64,000 bases of DNA from JAIPDZ01 sp034522175. Its GTDB lineage: Bacteria; Desulfobacterota; DSM-4660; Desulfatiglandales; Desulfatiglandaceae. Both the position numbers and the translations under genes were made by a program. A model generated the notes under the pieces. It did not search any database and was not told the origin of the DNA. It saw only the letters and a program-made list of their open reading frames with translations. Each line of letters starts with the position of its first letter. Within the stretch, counting starts at the first letter, position 1. The stretch lies in NCBI GenBank assembly GCA_034522175.1, contig JAXHLQ010000001.1, positions 3,286,001 to 3,350,000 on the forward strand, given 5' to 3'. This document shows, piece after piece, positions 27,469 through 38,146 of this stretch.

Positions 27469-28206
27469 TTAGCCAAAGAGAGCGCGCCTCAGATAAGCAA
27501 ATCCCAACCGCAGAAGGGCAACGTCGTCCACCTGCACCCTCTTTAAGGTTTCTTTCTCAATTTTAAACATTTCGATAAATTGCCGGGTGGCCACCAGTTC
27601 CCTGAACAGATCGGTATTATAACAGGCCACCAGGATTTTCTGCTGCTGTTTCTGATGAAGGGGTCTGGCACGATCCCGTCTGGGGTGAAAGAAAAGGGTA
27701 AGCATCTGATCGTTCAGCTCAATATAGGGTAAGAGCCCTTGGCTCCTCGTCCATTCCTCAACCCGTTGAATCTCGTTTTCCTCCACGCCTTCACAACCGG
27801 GCGTATCGAGAAGGTAAAAGAACTCCCTAAGGGCTGAAGCGGCATTTGCCTGGATGGTGGAGGACCTCCCCAGGGGATAAAGACGGCAGGCCATGGGCCG
27901 GTCCTCATAAATGCTGCACCCGTCAATGTCCACAAAGGGGCAGCGCTTATCCGCTTTTCCCATTTTAACGGATAAAATGGGAAAGCCTGAATCGGGCGCT
28001 GCCCTGTAAACAACATATTTATTTAGAAATGCATCGGAATGCATATCGAGCGCCCGTTTCATCCGTATCATGTCATAGGGCGTCAGGGATAAATGCTTAT
28101 TGCCGCAGCAGGTGTTGAAGCACTCAAGCCCGGGATGGCACGAAAAGGGGAATGTGTCGTCTCGACTCAGTTGGTTACAGTCTGACGGGGGTGAATCCAA
28201 GATCAT
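27469..28206 (-). CDS. YkgJ-family cysteine-cluster protein
   Basis: Member of the YkgJ (zinc- or iron-chelating, CxxxCxxCC) family. Cysteines 23, 29, 33 and 34 form the N-terminal half of the cluster, and the second half is RCPFVDIDGCSIYEDRPMAC about 65 residues further on. These proteins are thought to bind a metal or Fe-S cluster, but no reaction is established. The 245-residue protein has a longer C-terminal helical part than typical. It lies downstream of the sensor kinase on the same strand. Confidence 0.8.
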   Translation of the reverse strand: MILDSPPSDCNQLSRDDTFPFSCHPGLECFNTCCGNKHLSLTPYDMIRMKRALDMHSDAFLNKYVVYRAAPDSGFPILSVKMGKADKRCPFVDIDGCSIYEDRPMACRLYPLGRSSTIQANAASALREFFYLLDTPGCEGVEENEIQRVEEWTRSQGLLPYIELNDQMLTLFFHPRRDRARPLHQKQQQKILVACYNTDLFRELVATRQFIEMFKIEKETLKRVQVDDVALLRLGFAYLRRALFG

Positions 28207-28235
28207 ATTTCGATCCTTTAGGGTATCGGCCCCTT

Positions 28236-29738
28236 TTACCGGGGAAGTTTCACCAGAAATGTGGTCCCTTTTCCCGGTACGCTTTCGGCCCAGATGTCGC
28301 CGTCATGGGCCTGAACCACGCGATAGGAGATGGCAAGCCCGAGACCGGAACCACGGTCCCGTGTGGTGTAAAAGGGTTCGAATATATGAAGCAGATCTTC
28401 TTCCAGGATGCCGGACCCTTCATCGGCCACACGAATTCCCACACTGTTGACCCATTTCTCTGTGGTGATTCGAATGGTGCCGCCGTCATCCATGGCCTCG
28501 ATCCCGTTTGTGAGAATATTGATGAATACCTGTTTCAGTTTATCCGGATCACAGTTGATTTCCTCCAATTCCGGTGCCGGGTCGAGTTCGAAGGCGTATT
28601 TATCCGTCCAGTGGATCCCTTTGACGATCTTGATGACGTCCTGAATAACCGAATGAATGTCCGTGGGCCGCTTGACCAGGTTGTACACCTTGGTGAAATC
28701 CCCCAAATTGGCCACCAGCTTTTCCAGTCGACTGACCTCATCAAGGATCATATCCAGTTTCTGAACGGTTTTTTTGTCTGAGAGACTGTTGCGTATTTGG
28801 TTGGAGAAGCCGCCGATGATCATCAACGGGTTCTTGAGTTCGTGGGCCACATGCGCCACGGTCTGTCCCACCGCGGCAAGGCGTTCGGATTGCAGGAGTT
28901 TTTTCTCGAGTTGTTTCTGTTGGGAAACGTCTCTGATAATGGCGGTGAAGGTGATTTCGTTTTCCAATTGGTGATAAGAGAGACCCAAATGAATGGGGAA
29001 TTCTTTGCCCCCCTTTTTTAAAGCCGTAAGCGATAATGTTTGTCCCATGGCTTTGAGCCGCATGGTCGTCAGAAATGAGCTGACAAATTGATAGTGATCT
29101 CCGTACTGTGGCGGGATGAGGACCTTGAGATCTTTGTTCAGCATTTCCTCCCTTGAATATCCGAAGATTCGCTCGGCCGCATTGTTGAAAAGGATAATTT
29201 TATGATCGCTGTTTATGCTGATGATGGCGTCGGTGGCAGTGTCGAGTATGGTACGAAATTTCTTTTCTGAGGCCTTGAGCCGCCGGATGAGATTGCGGTA
29301 TTCCGTTACGTCCCTGGAAATTTCAATAAAATAGGTAGGGGGGGCCTCACCGGTGGATACAGGATACATCATCCGGGTGAGTTCCATTTTCCCGTCTTCA
29401 TCGGATCCATAACCATAGACGACCTCCACCCGCTCTCCTGTTTCTTTGGCCTTCTGAAGGGGACAGTGCGAACTCGTGATGTGGCAATGGATGCCGCTGA
29501 GACGCCTGATGTCATAACATCGCTTTCCAAGGACGTCTGATTTTTTTTGAGCGCATTCCTGAAGAAACACCTCATTCACATCCTGGATGATCCCATTTCC
29601 GTCCACAACCATGATCTCTTCGCTGATTCCATCGAAGAGGGCTTTTAAAAAGGACCTGTTGGTGCCGAAGCCTGGACGTTCATCAAATTCCGATGCGAGC
29701 GGGGCGGATGCTTCCACTGATTTTTCATTATCCATCAT
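28236..29738 (-). CDS. PAS-domain sensor histidine kinase
   Basis: Soluble sensor kinase of 500 residues with no membrane segments. Two PAS domains are visible: the first (about 30-140) contains an unusual Cys/His pattern CYDIRRLSGIHCHITSSHCPL, the second (about 150-265) is ordinary. They are followed by HisKA with AHVAHELKNPL (phospho-His) and HATPase_c with INILTNGIEAM, ADEGSGI and RGSGLGLAIS. The GGAGG just before the double ATG decides the start at 29738 over a GTG/ATG further up. That start overlaps the stop of the preceding gene (TGATG), so translation is coupled. No response regulator is adjacent. Confidence 0.9.
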   Translation of the reverse strand: MMDNEKSVEASAPLASEFDERPGFGTNRSFLKALFDGISEEIMVVDGNGIIQDVNEVFLQECAQKKSDVLGKRCYDIRRLSGIHCHITSSHCPLQKAKETGERVEVVYGYGSDEDGKMELTRMMYPVSTGEAPPTYFIEISRDVTEYRNLIRRLKASEKKFRTILDTATDAIISINSDHKIILFNNAAERIFGYSREEMLNKDLKVLIPPQYGDHYQFVSSFLTTMRLKAMGQTLSLTALKKGGKEFPIHLGLSYHQLENEITFTAIIRDVSQQKQLEKKLLQSERLAAVGQTVAHVAHELKNPLMIIGGFSNQIRNSLSDKKTVQKLDMILDEVSRLEKLVANLGDFTKVYNLVKRPTDIHSVIQDVIKIVKGIHWTDKYAFELDPAPELEEINCDPDKLKQVFINILTNGIEAMDDGGTIRITTEKWVNSVGIRVADEGSGILEEDLLHIFEPFYTTRDRGSGLGLAISYRVVQAHDGDIWAESVPGKGTTFLVKLPR

Positions 29739-30310
29739 CAACCTCCGGCCCATGGACAGTAAAACACATATTCAGAGGAAAGAATGTCAAACATCTCCCC
29801 TGTTCCATCTTTGATGACCCCGTACAGTGATTTGAGGGTTTTTGCGTTCTTGAGGGATGCGCCGTAAGCTGCGCTGTTATGAAAAAACGTGTCGATGGGG
29901 AGTAAAACCTGATCCACAGTCCCGTGCCAGTGAATATTAAGCGCCGCTTTCATTTCGAAAACCTTGTTGTACATATCACGCAAAAGGTCTGTTCTGAGGA
30001 TGGGGTTCACCTGATTGATCATGCAGTCCATGAGCCCCACCAGGTAGTAGATATCCCGCATCTGTTTTTCATTCTCACGTCTCATATACATCGCACGAAT
30101 GGTGTACGCCATGCTTCCCTTCAAGACGAAGTGAGGGGGCAACGTATGGGCGATATCTCCATCGGATGCCAGTTTTTCTGTCTGGGAGCGCACCATCTGG
30201 ATGAAATGCATGCTTTTCCACGCAGCGGTTCGAAACTCCCACGGCCCGGATGGGGTAATGACATCGGGTCCGGCCTTGGGTGCTTTATGAAGGTCTATGA
30301 CTTTTCCCAC
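29738..30310 (-). CDS. Conserved hypothetical protein, translationally coupled to the sensor kinase
   Basis: A 190-residue protein I do not recognise. It is predicted soluble and mostly helical, with several conserved-looking aromatic/His patches (MHFIQMVRSQ, HFVLKGSMAYTIRAMYMRRE, NIHWHGTVDQVLLPIDTFFHNS). The stop overlaps the start of the kinase gene, and the GGAGG of the kinase lies inside its last codons, so the two proteins are probably made in a fixed ratio. A role as sensor partner is inferred from that coupling only. Confidence 0.65.
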   Translation of the reverse strand: MGKVIDLHKAPKAGPDVITPSGPWEFRTAAWKSMHFIQMVRSQTEKLASDGDIAHTLPPHFVLKGSMAYTIRAMYMRRENEKQMRDIYYLVGLMDCMINQVNPILRTDLLRDMYNKVFEMKAALNIHWHGTVDQVLLPIDTFFHNSAAYGASLKNAKTLKSLYGVIKDGTGEMFDILSSEYVFYCPWAGG

Positions 30311-30352
30311 TGTTTCGATGCCTTATCAAAAGGTTCTCCAGCGCATGACGAA

Positions 30353-31255
30353 TCATGGTCTCGGGTGGCATGTCTCGTGAAGCGCCTTAAGCCGCTCTCT
30401 CGATACATGGGTGTAAATCTGGGTCGTGGCGATGTCGGCGTGTCCGAGCATGACCTGTACCGCTCTTAGATCGGCGCCTCCTTCCAAGAGGTGGCTGGCA
30501 AAAGAGTGCCTCAGGCTGTGTGGGCTGATGGTCTTCTTTATGCCGGCAGACCGGGCGTATTTCTTGATGATCTTCCAGAATCCCTGACGGGTCAGGGCTG
30601 AGCCCCTGAAATTTAGGAAAAGGTTCGAAGCGTTTCCTCCTTTCAAAAGCCTCGGCCGTGAACCGGAGAGGTATGCTTTTACCGCATCCTGGGCCTTTTC
30701 GCCGATGGGAACCAATCGTTCTTTGGACCCCTTTCCAAAAGTCCGGACAAACCCTGATTCCAGATTGACATCCAAAACCCCGAGCCCGACAAGCTCCGAG
30801 ACCCTCAACCCGGAGGCATAAAGGAGTTCCAGCATGGCGCGATCCCGTATCCCTGTCGGCTGGGAGACATCCGGTTGGCTCAAGAGACGGTTCACCTCAT
30901 CTTTACTGAGAAATTCAGGCAGCTTCTGCGCGAGGCGTGGGGTTTCCATCAGCCTTGCCGGACTCACGGGTAGGTGTCCTTCCAAAACGAGAAAGCGGAA
31001 AAACTGTTTTATGGAGGAGATATTCCTCGCTACCGATCGTGTCGAAAGCCGGGTTCTGAGAAACGCAATATAATCGGTAAGATGTTGCTGAGATACGTCT
31101 ATAGGGGACAAATGGTCGTCTTCCAAAAATGTGGTTAATCGCATAAGATCGTTGCTGTACGCAACAATCGTGTTGCCTGAAAGCCCTCTTTCCACTTTCA
31201 GGTAATCGATGAATTGGTCCACCAGGCCATTCATTTCACTAAAAGTCGTAGACAT
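30353..31255 (-). CDS. xerD: Tyrosine recombinase XerD
   Basis: Site-specific recombinase that resolves chromosome dimers at dif. The N-terminal SAM-like DNA-binding domain is at about 10-100. The catalytic domain carries the full set R151, K175, H246, R249, H272 and Tyr281 (HSLRHSFASHLLEGG and LGHADIATTQIYTHV). Its 300-residue length is standard. The ATG at 31255 lies inside the end of the M24 peptidase gene; an internal ATG at 31234 is an alternative start and neither has an obvious ribosome site. Confidence 0.93.
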   Translation of the reverse strand: MSTTFSEMNGLVDQFIDYLKVERGLSGNTIVAYSNDLMRLTTFLEDDHLSPIDVSQQHLTDYIAFLRTRLSTRSVARNISSIKQFFRFLVLEGHLPVSPARLMETPRLAQKLPEFLSKDEVNRLLSQPDVSQPTGIRDRAMLELLYASGLRVSELVGLGVLDVNLESGFVRTFGKGSKERLVPIGEKAQDAVKAYLSGSRPRLLKGGNASNLFLNFRGSALTRQGFWKIIKKYARSAGIKKTISPHSLRHSFASHLLEGGADLRAVQVMLGHADIATTQIYTHVSRERLKALHETCHPRP

Positions 31256-32370
31256 CCTGGTTTAAGGTGAGGATCTCGGCGCCTGTGTCCGTGACCGCCA
31301 CCATTTCCTCCAGTCTGATTCCCCCTTGCCTGGGAGATAAATCCCGGGTTCCACCGTGACCACCATCCCTTTTTGAGGGGAACCGGTTTTCGCGGCCCCA
31401 ACTTGGGTCGTTCGTGTGTGGCAAGCCCCAGTCCATGTCCCAGACCGTGCCCAAAATATGTTCCGTATCCCGCCGTTTCGATGATGCTTCGGGCGATGCC
31501 ATCTATCTCGGTGGTGGATCGTCCGGGTTTGATGGCCTTTATGGCGGCGGATTGCGCCTCACGAACGATTCGGTAGATATTTTTAAAATCCGGTTCCGGT
31601 TCCCCTATAAACACGGTCCTTGTCATGTCTGAGCAGTAACCGTTCAGCCGAACACCTGCATCAATGACAATCGGTTCTTTGACTCGGAGTTTTCGATCGG
31701 TGGGTACGGCGTGGGGAAGGGCACTGTTGGGACCGGAGGCCACGATGGATGGAAAGGAGAGGGCCTCAGCCCCGCCTGTCATGGCGAGGGATTCAATGCG
31801 TCGTGCCACCTCCTTTTCCGTCGTGCCGGATCGGATCTCCTTGATGACCTCTTTAAGAATATCGGAGATGAGATCGGCCGCATCCCTGAGGGTGTGCAAC
31901 TCCCGTTCATCTTTAATCTCCCTCAGGTCCTCCAGGATTGTGGGGAGGGGTTCAAGGCCGATGGGGTTCGACAGTTTTTTTGTGGCCTCCCCAAGCTGCC
32001 GGTGCATACCCCATGTGAGGTAATCCCCCTCAAACCCGAGTTGTTTTGTGCCGATGCTCCGCAGAATATCCGGCAAATCCGATACCGGATCACGTTTCAA
32101 GGTCCGGACTTCAAATCCGGGCGCCTCCATCCGGGCCTCGGTGGTGTATCTTGAATCCGTAATCAGGACGGCTTGATTTTCCGTGATGAGAAGGGACCCC
32201 GATGATTCCGTGAGTTGGGTGTCGGATGCCTTGAATCCGGAGAGATACCGTCTGTTTTCAGGTTGTAAAATCCATGCCGTATCCGCATTTGCGGCCCCAT
32301 CTTCGGCCAATCTTCTCCTTAAGGCCTTCAATCGTCGATCCAAAATCTCCCTATTCTGGGTCAGAATCAT
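31239..32370 (-). CDS. M24-family Xaa-Pro aminopeptidase (two single-base frameshifts)
   Basis: Metal-dependent aminopeptidase that removes N-terminal residues before proline. The creatinase N-terminal domain is at about 1-140 and the pita-bread catalytic domain follows. Metal ligands are visible in VIDAGVRLNGYCSDMTR (two Asp), GHGLGHGLGLATHE (His), VTVEPGIYLP (Glu) and GGIRLEE (Glu). The last two lie in two different frames. One base is missing near 31366-31375 (AAAAAGGGA on the coding strand) and another in a run of five G (31321-31325). Two insertions give a continuous protein ending VTDTGAEILTLNQDVYDF. A GGGGG site precedes the start. Confidence 0.87.
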
Positions 32371-32525
32371 TTTATTCCCCCGCCATATGCGACCCGCATG
32401 AATATCAGTCTAACAGAAGGTTTGAGCGATTGCAATTGGGGAGCGAAGGCGGTCTCATGTTGACAGGGTCCATGCCAGTTGTTACTAACGGAGGGAATGT
32501 GGACTCGAAAGGAACTGAAAACACC

Positions 32526-34516
32526 ATGACGCAGGGGAAAATCATCGAGTACGTGGAACAGGGAAAATTCATCTGTGCCTTCTGTCTTGAGGATAAGGGA
32601 AACCGCTTTCATCTCCTGACCGCTTTGAATCGCGAGGTCAGTCTCTCACCCAAAAGAGCGGTGCTCATCACGGACGCCGGATTAAATGTGTCTCTGCCGC
32701 GTGAAGAGCTTCTGTGTCGGCTTAAAGAGAAAGAAACATTCAGGATACATTTAAAGAGCCATGTGAATGCCAGGGAATTGTGGGAATTGGTCAAGGATGA
32801 AAAGGAGGTGTTTGATAACCGGTACCTGGCCCAGTTGGCCTTTGGGGATACGGTGACGGAAGATCACCGTTCGGCATTGATCAGGGCCCTTTTTGAAGAT
32901 CGTCTCTATTTCAAAATGAAGGAGGGTCATTTCCTTCCGAATTCTGATGAAAAGGTCGATCAGATCCTGAAACAACAGGTTGCGGAAGCCGCGCGCACGA
33001 AAAAGCTCCAGCAAGGGGGGGAGTGGCTTAGGGAGGTTTTGAAGGGAGATCACCCGACACCGCCTTCGTGCAGGGAAGATATTATCCAGGATCTGGTCGA
33101 CCTGGCGGTACATGAAAACGCTGCATCCGGCCTCCAATACAAAAAGGAACTCCTTGCCAATGCCGGGATGGCTGATTTCCGGGAAGCCCGAGATGTCCTG
33201 GTGAAATTGGGGGTGTGGGAAGAAGATATGAATCGGGACTTCTTGAAGCTGGGCATTGACACATCTTTCGCTCCCTCTCACCTGGCCGAGGCGCGCCGAT
33301 TGGCCGGCCTCCCCTTTCCAAAGAAGGGACGTGAAGACCTGACAGATCTCCCTGCCGTCACCATGGACGGAGCGTTGACCCGGGATTACGATGACGCCGT
33401 AAGCCTTCGTATAGAGGATGACAGGATAGATCTCGGGATCCACATCGCCGACGTGGCTCAGGCTGTTTCTCCAGGCAGTATCATCGACAACGTGGCGAGA
33501 GAACGGGCCTCGTCCCAATACCTCCCCCGCAGACAAATCCCCATGATTCCGGAAAAACTCTCAGAGGATGCGCTCAGTCTGAAAATGGGCTGTGACCGGC
33601 CTGCGCTCACCATTCATGCCACATTTGACAAGGAGGGGACGCTCCTTGATCATCGCTTTGCACAGAGCGTCATTCGCGTCAAACAGCAGCTTTCCTATCA
33701 GGAGGTCAACGAAACATATGAAACAACACAGGATCTTCAGGCGCTTCACAAGCTGAGCCAAATCCTTCGCCGGCAACGGATGAACAGCGGCGCTACCAGT
33801 CTGTCCCTGCCGGAGCTGGAGGTCACATTCAATTCGGATAGGACGATTTCCCTGGAACTGATATCACAGGACACACCGGCACGGATGATCGTGGCAGAAA
33901 TGATGATTTTGTATAACGCACTAACGGCCAAATTCTGTATCGATCACGAGATCCCCGTTTTATTCAGGACCCAGCCGGCGCCCAAGGAAAAGCTCCCCTG
34001 GATGACAAGGGGTACCTCTACTATGTGTTTCAGCAGCGCCGGAAGCTGAGTCCGCTTCAGATTCAAACCATCCCCGAACCCCACAGCGGACTGGGCCTTT
34101 CGGCCTATACCCATGCCACTTCTCCCATCAGGCGGTATCTGGACCTGGTGGCGCAACGCCAGTTGAAAGGTTTTCTCTCCGGAGAAGGTCCGCCTTTAAA
34201 TGAGAAAGATCTGGAAGCGCTTCGGATAGTTGTGGAACCTGCTCTCAAAAACGTGGCCATGATCAAACGAAACCGGCTTCGCTACTGGACCCTCAAATTC
34301 CTGGGTCAGCATCCGGAAAAACCATTTAAGGCTCTCGTGCTCGATGAGTTAAAAAGAAAATACCGCATCGTGTTCACCGACTTTCTTATGATGGCTGAGT
34401 TGAAACGTCAGGACGGGATCATACTGAAGCAGGGGCAGGAAATTCGGGTGCGCATCAAAAAGTCGGATGCATGGGACAACAAGCTGATTCTGGAATATGT
34501 AGATGAACCCGCCTGA
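32526..34516 (+). CDS. RNB-family exoribonuclease (RNase II/R type, single-base frameshift)
   Basis: 3'-to-5' exoribonuclease. The catalytic RNB motif DGALTRDYDDAVSL is at about 285-298, followed by IHIADVA, RASSQYLPRRQIPMIPEKLS and, near the end, LGLSAYTHATSPIRRYLDL. The N-terminal 250 residues are a divergent winged-helix/OB region unlike E. coli RNase R, and the protein ends with a short S1-like domain. The frame breaks in a CCCC run (33995-33998). One added C gives KLPLDDKGYLYYVFQQ. The ATG at 32526 follows AAAGGAACT; in-frame codons upstream are not convincing. Confidence 0.85.
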
Positions 34517-34548
34517 TTCCTGACAAAAGAAAATACGCTGAAGGACCT

Positions 34549-35322
34549 TCACTCGTCTAAAGCCATTTCCTTTTTCATGATGAGAAGACCGGATTCATTA
34601 TAGGCCAGAATTCGGATCGAAGTGGGCGGTGAGTCGTGATTTTCGATGACGTATCTCCCGCGAACCGTTCGGTAATTCCTGATTTTGAAATATTCCCCAT
34701 CCTCGAAATCGACGGGAAGCCCGTTTTTCAGTGCCAATCTCGGATAGGTCCAATACTGTGGCGGCTTCTCGCTGTTTAGGGCGATCATGATGACATATCC
34801 GCTGATGGACCGGTTATCCGGATCAATGTTGACAAGACGGAAATGAATCCTCAGTTGCTGATGGTCCCTTCTTGCAGAGAATCGTTGGACATCCAAGGAA
34901 GAACCGCCTTGTCTTACCCACTTTTTTCCCTGACTTACGGATGGCCACTCGCCCGCTTCGGTTTCAATAGGTCGTGCGGCCTGTTCGGGATTTTCGGCCT
35001 CACCGGAAATGTGGCCATCAAGTTCCCGCAGGCGTTCTTTGGCTTCCTCAAGGGCCTCCCGGGTATCTTTCATCTCTTCTTCCAATTGAATCAGGCGCCG
35101 GGATTGGGACCTCCCGGCCCTGATTTCACTGAAGTAGAGGTTGATGAACAGAATAGAGAGCGCCACATAGAGGGCAAAAAATAGGAGGCCACCGAAAAGA
35201 AACGGGGCGGAGATACTGAAACTCCTGAGCTTCTTTGCTCCTTTGATGAACATGACGGTGACACGATCGGAATCGGAAATGCGCTTCTTCAGCTGGAACG
35301 GGCTGTTTTTTGTCGGAGTCAT
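34549..35322 (-). CDS. Bitopic membrane protein with coiled coil, unknown function
   Basis: A 257-residue protein with a basic cytoplasmic tail, one membrane helix at about 38-65, a charged coiled coil at about 70-105 (LIQLEEEMKDTREALEEAKERLRELD) and a C-terminal domain of about 130 residues rich in beta strands. That domain contains VRGRYVIENHDSPPTSIRILAYNESGLLIMKKE. Possibly a periplasmic domain facing the envelope. I recognise no named family. Confidence 0.65.
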   Translation of the reverse strand: MTPTKNSPFQLKKRISDSDRVTVMFIKGAKKLRSFSISAPFLFGGLLFFALYVALSILFINLYFSEIRAGRSQSRRLIQLEEEMKDTREALEEAKERLRELDGHISGEAENPEQAARPIETEAGEWPSVSQGKKWVRQGGSSLDVQRFSARRDHQQLRIHFRLVNIDPDNRSISGYVIMIALNSEKPPQYWTYPRLALKNGLPVDFEDGEYFKIRNYRTVRGRYVIENHDSPPTSIRILAYNESGLLIMKKEMALDE

Positions 35323-35361
35323 CGGGTAAATCGCTCAAAAAAGTTAAACGGACTCAAACCA

Positions 35362-36655
35362 TCAGCTGAAAACCCGTTTAAACAGGTCGTCCACATGCTT
35401 GAGATGATAGGTGACATCAAAGATCTTTTCTATTTCCCCTTTATCCAAGTGCTTGAGGAGTTCTTCATCCGCCAAAAGGAGGGTTTTGAAATCCTTTCCC
35501 GAATCCCATACCTTCATCGCATTTCTCTGAACCATCACATAGGCCTTCTGTCTTTCAATTCCCTTTTCCGCCAGTTTAATCAACACCTGTTGAGAAAAGA
35601 TCAGCCCTTTGGTTTTGTTGAGGTTTTCCGTCATTTTCTCGGGGTGGACCACCAGGCCCGAAAGGATGCGATTCAGGCGATGCAGGATGAAATCGGTCAA
35701 GATGGTGCTGTCCGGTGCGATGATACGTTCCACCGAGGAGTGGCTGATATCCCGTTCATGCCACAGGGGCATGTTCTCCATCGCGGCCAAGGCGTTGGTC
35801 CGAATCAGACGGGCCAGGCCGGAGATGTTTTCCGAACCGATGGGGTTTTTTTTGTGCGGCATGGCCGAAGACCCCTTTTGTCCCTTTTTGAAGGGTTCTT
35901 CCGCTTCCTGGACTTCGGTCTCTCTGAAGGTGCCTGATTTCCACAGCGATTTTTTCCAGGGTACCTGCCAGGATGGCCAGTGCGGTGAAATACTGCGCAT
36001 GACGGTCCCGCTGAACGATCTGGGTGGATATGCGGGCGGGGTTCAATCCCAGTCGTTTACATGCCAGGGCTTCAACCTTCGGTGAAATATTGGCAAATGT
36101 GCCCACCGCCCCTGAGAGCTTGCCGAAGCGGATGACCTCACGAGCCTGGGTCAATCGGGTGCGGTTTCTGTCCATTTCTGAATACCAGACCGTTAGTTTG
36201 AGGCCAAAGGTGATCGGTTCGGCGTGGATGCCGTGAGATCTCCCGATCATCACCGTATCCTTATGCTCAAAGGCTCTCGCCTTGAGGGTCTCCATGAACG
36301 CTTCCACACCCGTCAGAATCAGGTCCATGGCCTCCGTTAAAAGAAGGGCCAGGCTGGTGTCCAGAATGTCGGAGGATGTGAGCCCGAGATGAATATAGCG
36401 TGACGCCTCGCCCACGTGTTCCTCCACGTTGGTCAGAAACGCGATGATGTCATGCCGGGTCTCCTCCTCTATCTCCATGATGCGATCCACGGAGAAGGCA
36501 GCTTTGTCCCGAATTTCCTTGAGGGCTTCATTTGGGATCATCCCGTCTTCTGCCATGGCTTCGCATGCGGCCATTTCCACATCGAGCCATTTCTGATAGC
36601 GGTTTTCTTCTTCCCAGATTCGACCCATTTCCGGTCGGGTGTATCGTGGAATCAT
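35362..36655 (-). CDS. purB: Adenylosuccinate lyase (single-base frameshift)
   Basis: Fumarase/aspartase-superfamily lyase acting twice in purine synthesis (SAICAR to AICAR, adenylosuccinate to AMP). The N-terminus MIPRYTRPEMGRIWEEENRY, the TSSDILDT segment, the GRSHGIHAEP motif and the signature GSSAMPHKKNPIGSEN are all present. The frame changes between EIRHLQR and TEVQEAEEPF at about 35917-35930, in the short CT repeat GGTCTCTCTG. Dropping one base restores the usual spacing to the signature loop. Because purB is normally needed for purine synthesis, an error in the sequence is more likely than a real loss. Confidence 0.92.
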
Positions 36656-36807
36656 ATGTGTGATGTCCTCCTAAGTGCGCCGTGAGGCTGAAGTTCCGTA
36701 TTGCTTTACCAGAACAGGCATGGTATTTCAAGCACCCAATTTTCAGGCTCTTGATCTTTACCCATGGCCACCATCGTCCTTCAAGCCATTAGACAGGAGA
36801 TATCTCA

Positions 36808-38046
36808 GTGACCCAAACCCTGGCCGGAAACCGAGAGGAATCCAGGTCGGTATCCGTACAGGAGCCGGCTGGCGAGGAGATCCCTGTTCCAGGATTCCGC
36901 TCCCAGCTGGGGTTTATCCTTTTCCTTGCCGCTATTTTCTTCCTGAATTTCGTATCCCGGATCGTATTCTCGCCCCTCATGCCGACCATTGAACTGGACC
37001 TGAACCTGGCCCATGCGGAAGCGGCATCGCTTTTCCTTTTGATCGGTTTCGGATATTTCATATCGCTTTTGGGATCCGGTTTTGTTTCCTGTCGGCTGAC
37101 ACATAAAGGCACCATTGTCCTTTCCGCGTTCACAGTGGGTGTGGCCCTGCTAACCATTTCAATGGCCGGTGGTTTGTGGACCATGCGCATATCCCTCCTC
37201 TTTTTGGGTATGGCGGCAGGCCTCTATCTCCCATCCGGGATCGCAACGCTGACATCCGCGGTCAAAGTGAAACACTGGGGAAAGGCCATTGCCATACATG
37301 AAATGGCCCCCAACCTCGGTTTTGTAGCCGCCCCGCTACTGGCCGAAGCCCTGTTGCTGTGGTTCACCTGGCGGGGCGTGCTCTTTTTTCTCGGAGCCGC
37401 AAGCGTAGCGGCCGGGCTGGCATTCGCAAAGTTCGGACGCGGGGGCCGGTTTCAGGGAGAGGCGCCCGGTTTTCATTCCATCAAGAGCCTTTTGGCCGAA
37501 CCCTCCTTCTGGATCATGGCTTTCCTTTTCAGTATTGGTATCTCGGGGACACTGGGCATCTTCACCATGCTCCCCCTCTACCTGGTCGGTGAACATGGCA
37601 TGGAACGGAACTGGGCCAACACCTTGATTGCCGTATCCAGGATATCCGGTCTCTTCATGGCTTTTTTGGCAGGATGGGTTTCCGACCGTTTCGGACCGAA
37701 CCGTACCATTTCCATCGTCTTTTTACTCACGGGACTCGCCACCATTTTGCTGGGGGTATTACCCACCAACTGGGTGATGATTCTGATTTTTCTTCAACCT
37801 GTAATAGCGGCATGCTTTTTTCCGCCCGGATTTGCCGCCCTTTCCGCTATCACGCCCCCCGACGCACGAAATATTGCCGTATCGCTCACCGTCCCCCTTG
37901 CCTTCGTCATCGGGGGGGGTGCCATCCCCCTCGGCATAGGCGCCATGGGGGACGCTGGATCTTTTGGTTCCGGTGTCGCCCTGACCGGCTGTCTTATTCT
38001 TTCGGGGGCACTGATATCTCTTTTTCTCAAATCCAATCGGCGGTAG
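36808..38046 (+). CDS. Major facilitator superfamily transporter
   Basis: A 412-residue transporter with 12 predicted transmembrane helices in two six-helix halves. The loop 2-3 motif is weak, but the second-half loop AGWVSDRFGPNRT is clear. The GTG at 36808 follows AGGAGAT at ideal spacing. The substrate cannot be told from sequence. It is divergently placed from purB across 152 bases. Confidence 0.85.
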   Translation: MTQTLAGNREESRSVSVQEPAGEEIPVPGFRSQLGFILFLAAIFFLNFVSRIVFSPLMPTIELDLNLAHAEAASLFLLIGFGYFISLLGSGFVSCRLTHKGTIVLSAFTVGVALLTISMAGGLWTMRISLLFLGMAAGLYLPSGIATLTSAVKVKHWGKAIAIHEMAPNLGFVAAPLLAEALLLWFTWRGVLFFLGAASVAAGLAFAKFGRGGRFQGEAPGFHSIKSLLAEPSFWIMAFLFSIGISGTLGIFTMLPLYLVGEHGMERNWANTLIAVSRISGLFMAFLAGWVSDRFGPNRTISIVFLLTGLATILLGVLPTNWVMILIFLQPVIAACFFPPGFAALSAITPPDARNIAVSLTVPLAFVIGGGAIPLGIGAMGDAGSFGSGVALTGCLILSGALISLFLKSNRR

Positions 38047-38117
38047 ACCCTTAATGAGAACCGGTGAGACGCTCCCTGGGATGCAGATCCATGCGATCTG
38101 AACCCCTTCCTTTATCC

Positions 38118-38146
38118 TTGACCCGCCATTAGGGTTTCACTATACT
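38118..38146 (+). promoter_or_regulatory. Strong sigma-70-like promoter upstream of the thiolase gene
   Basis: TTGACC (38118-38123), a 17-base spacer and TATACT (38141-38146) match the consensus at ten of twelve positions. The predicted start near 38153 leaves an untranslated leader of about 140 bases before the thiolase gene. Confidence 0.6.
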
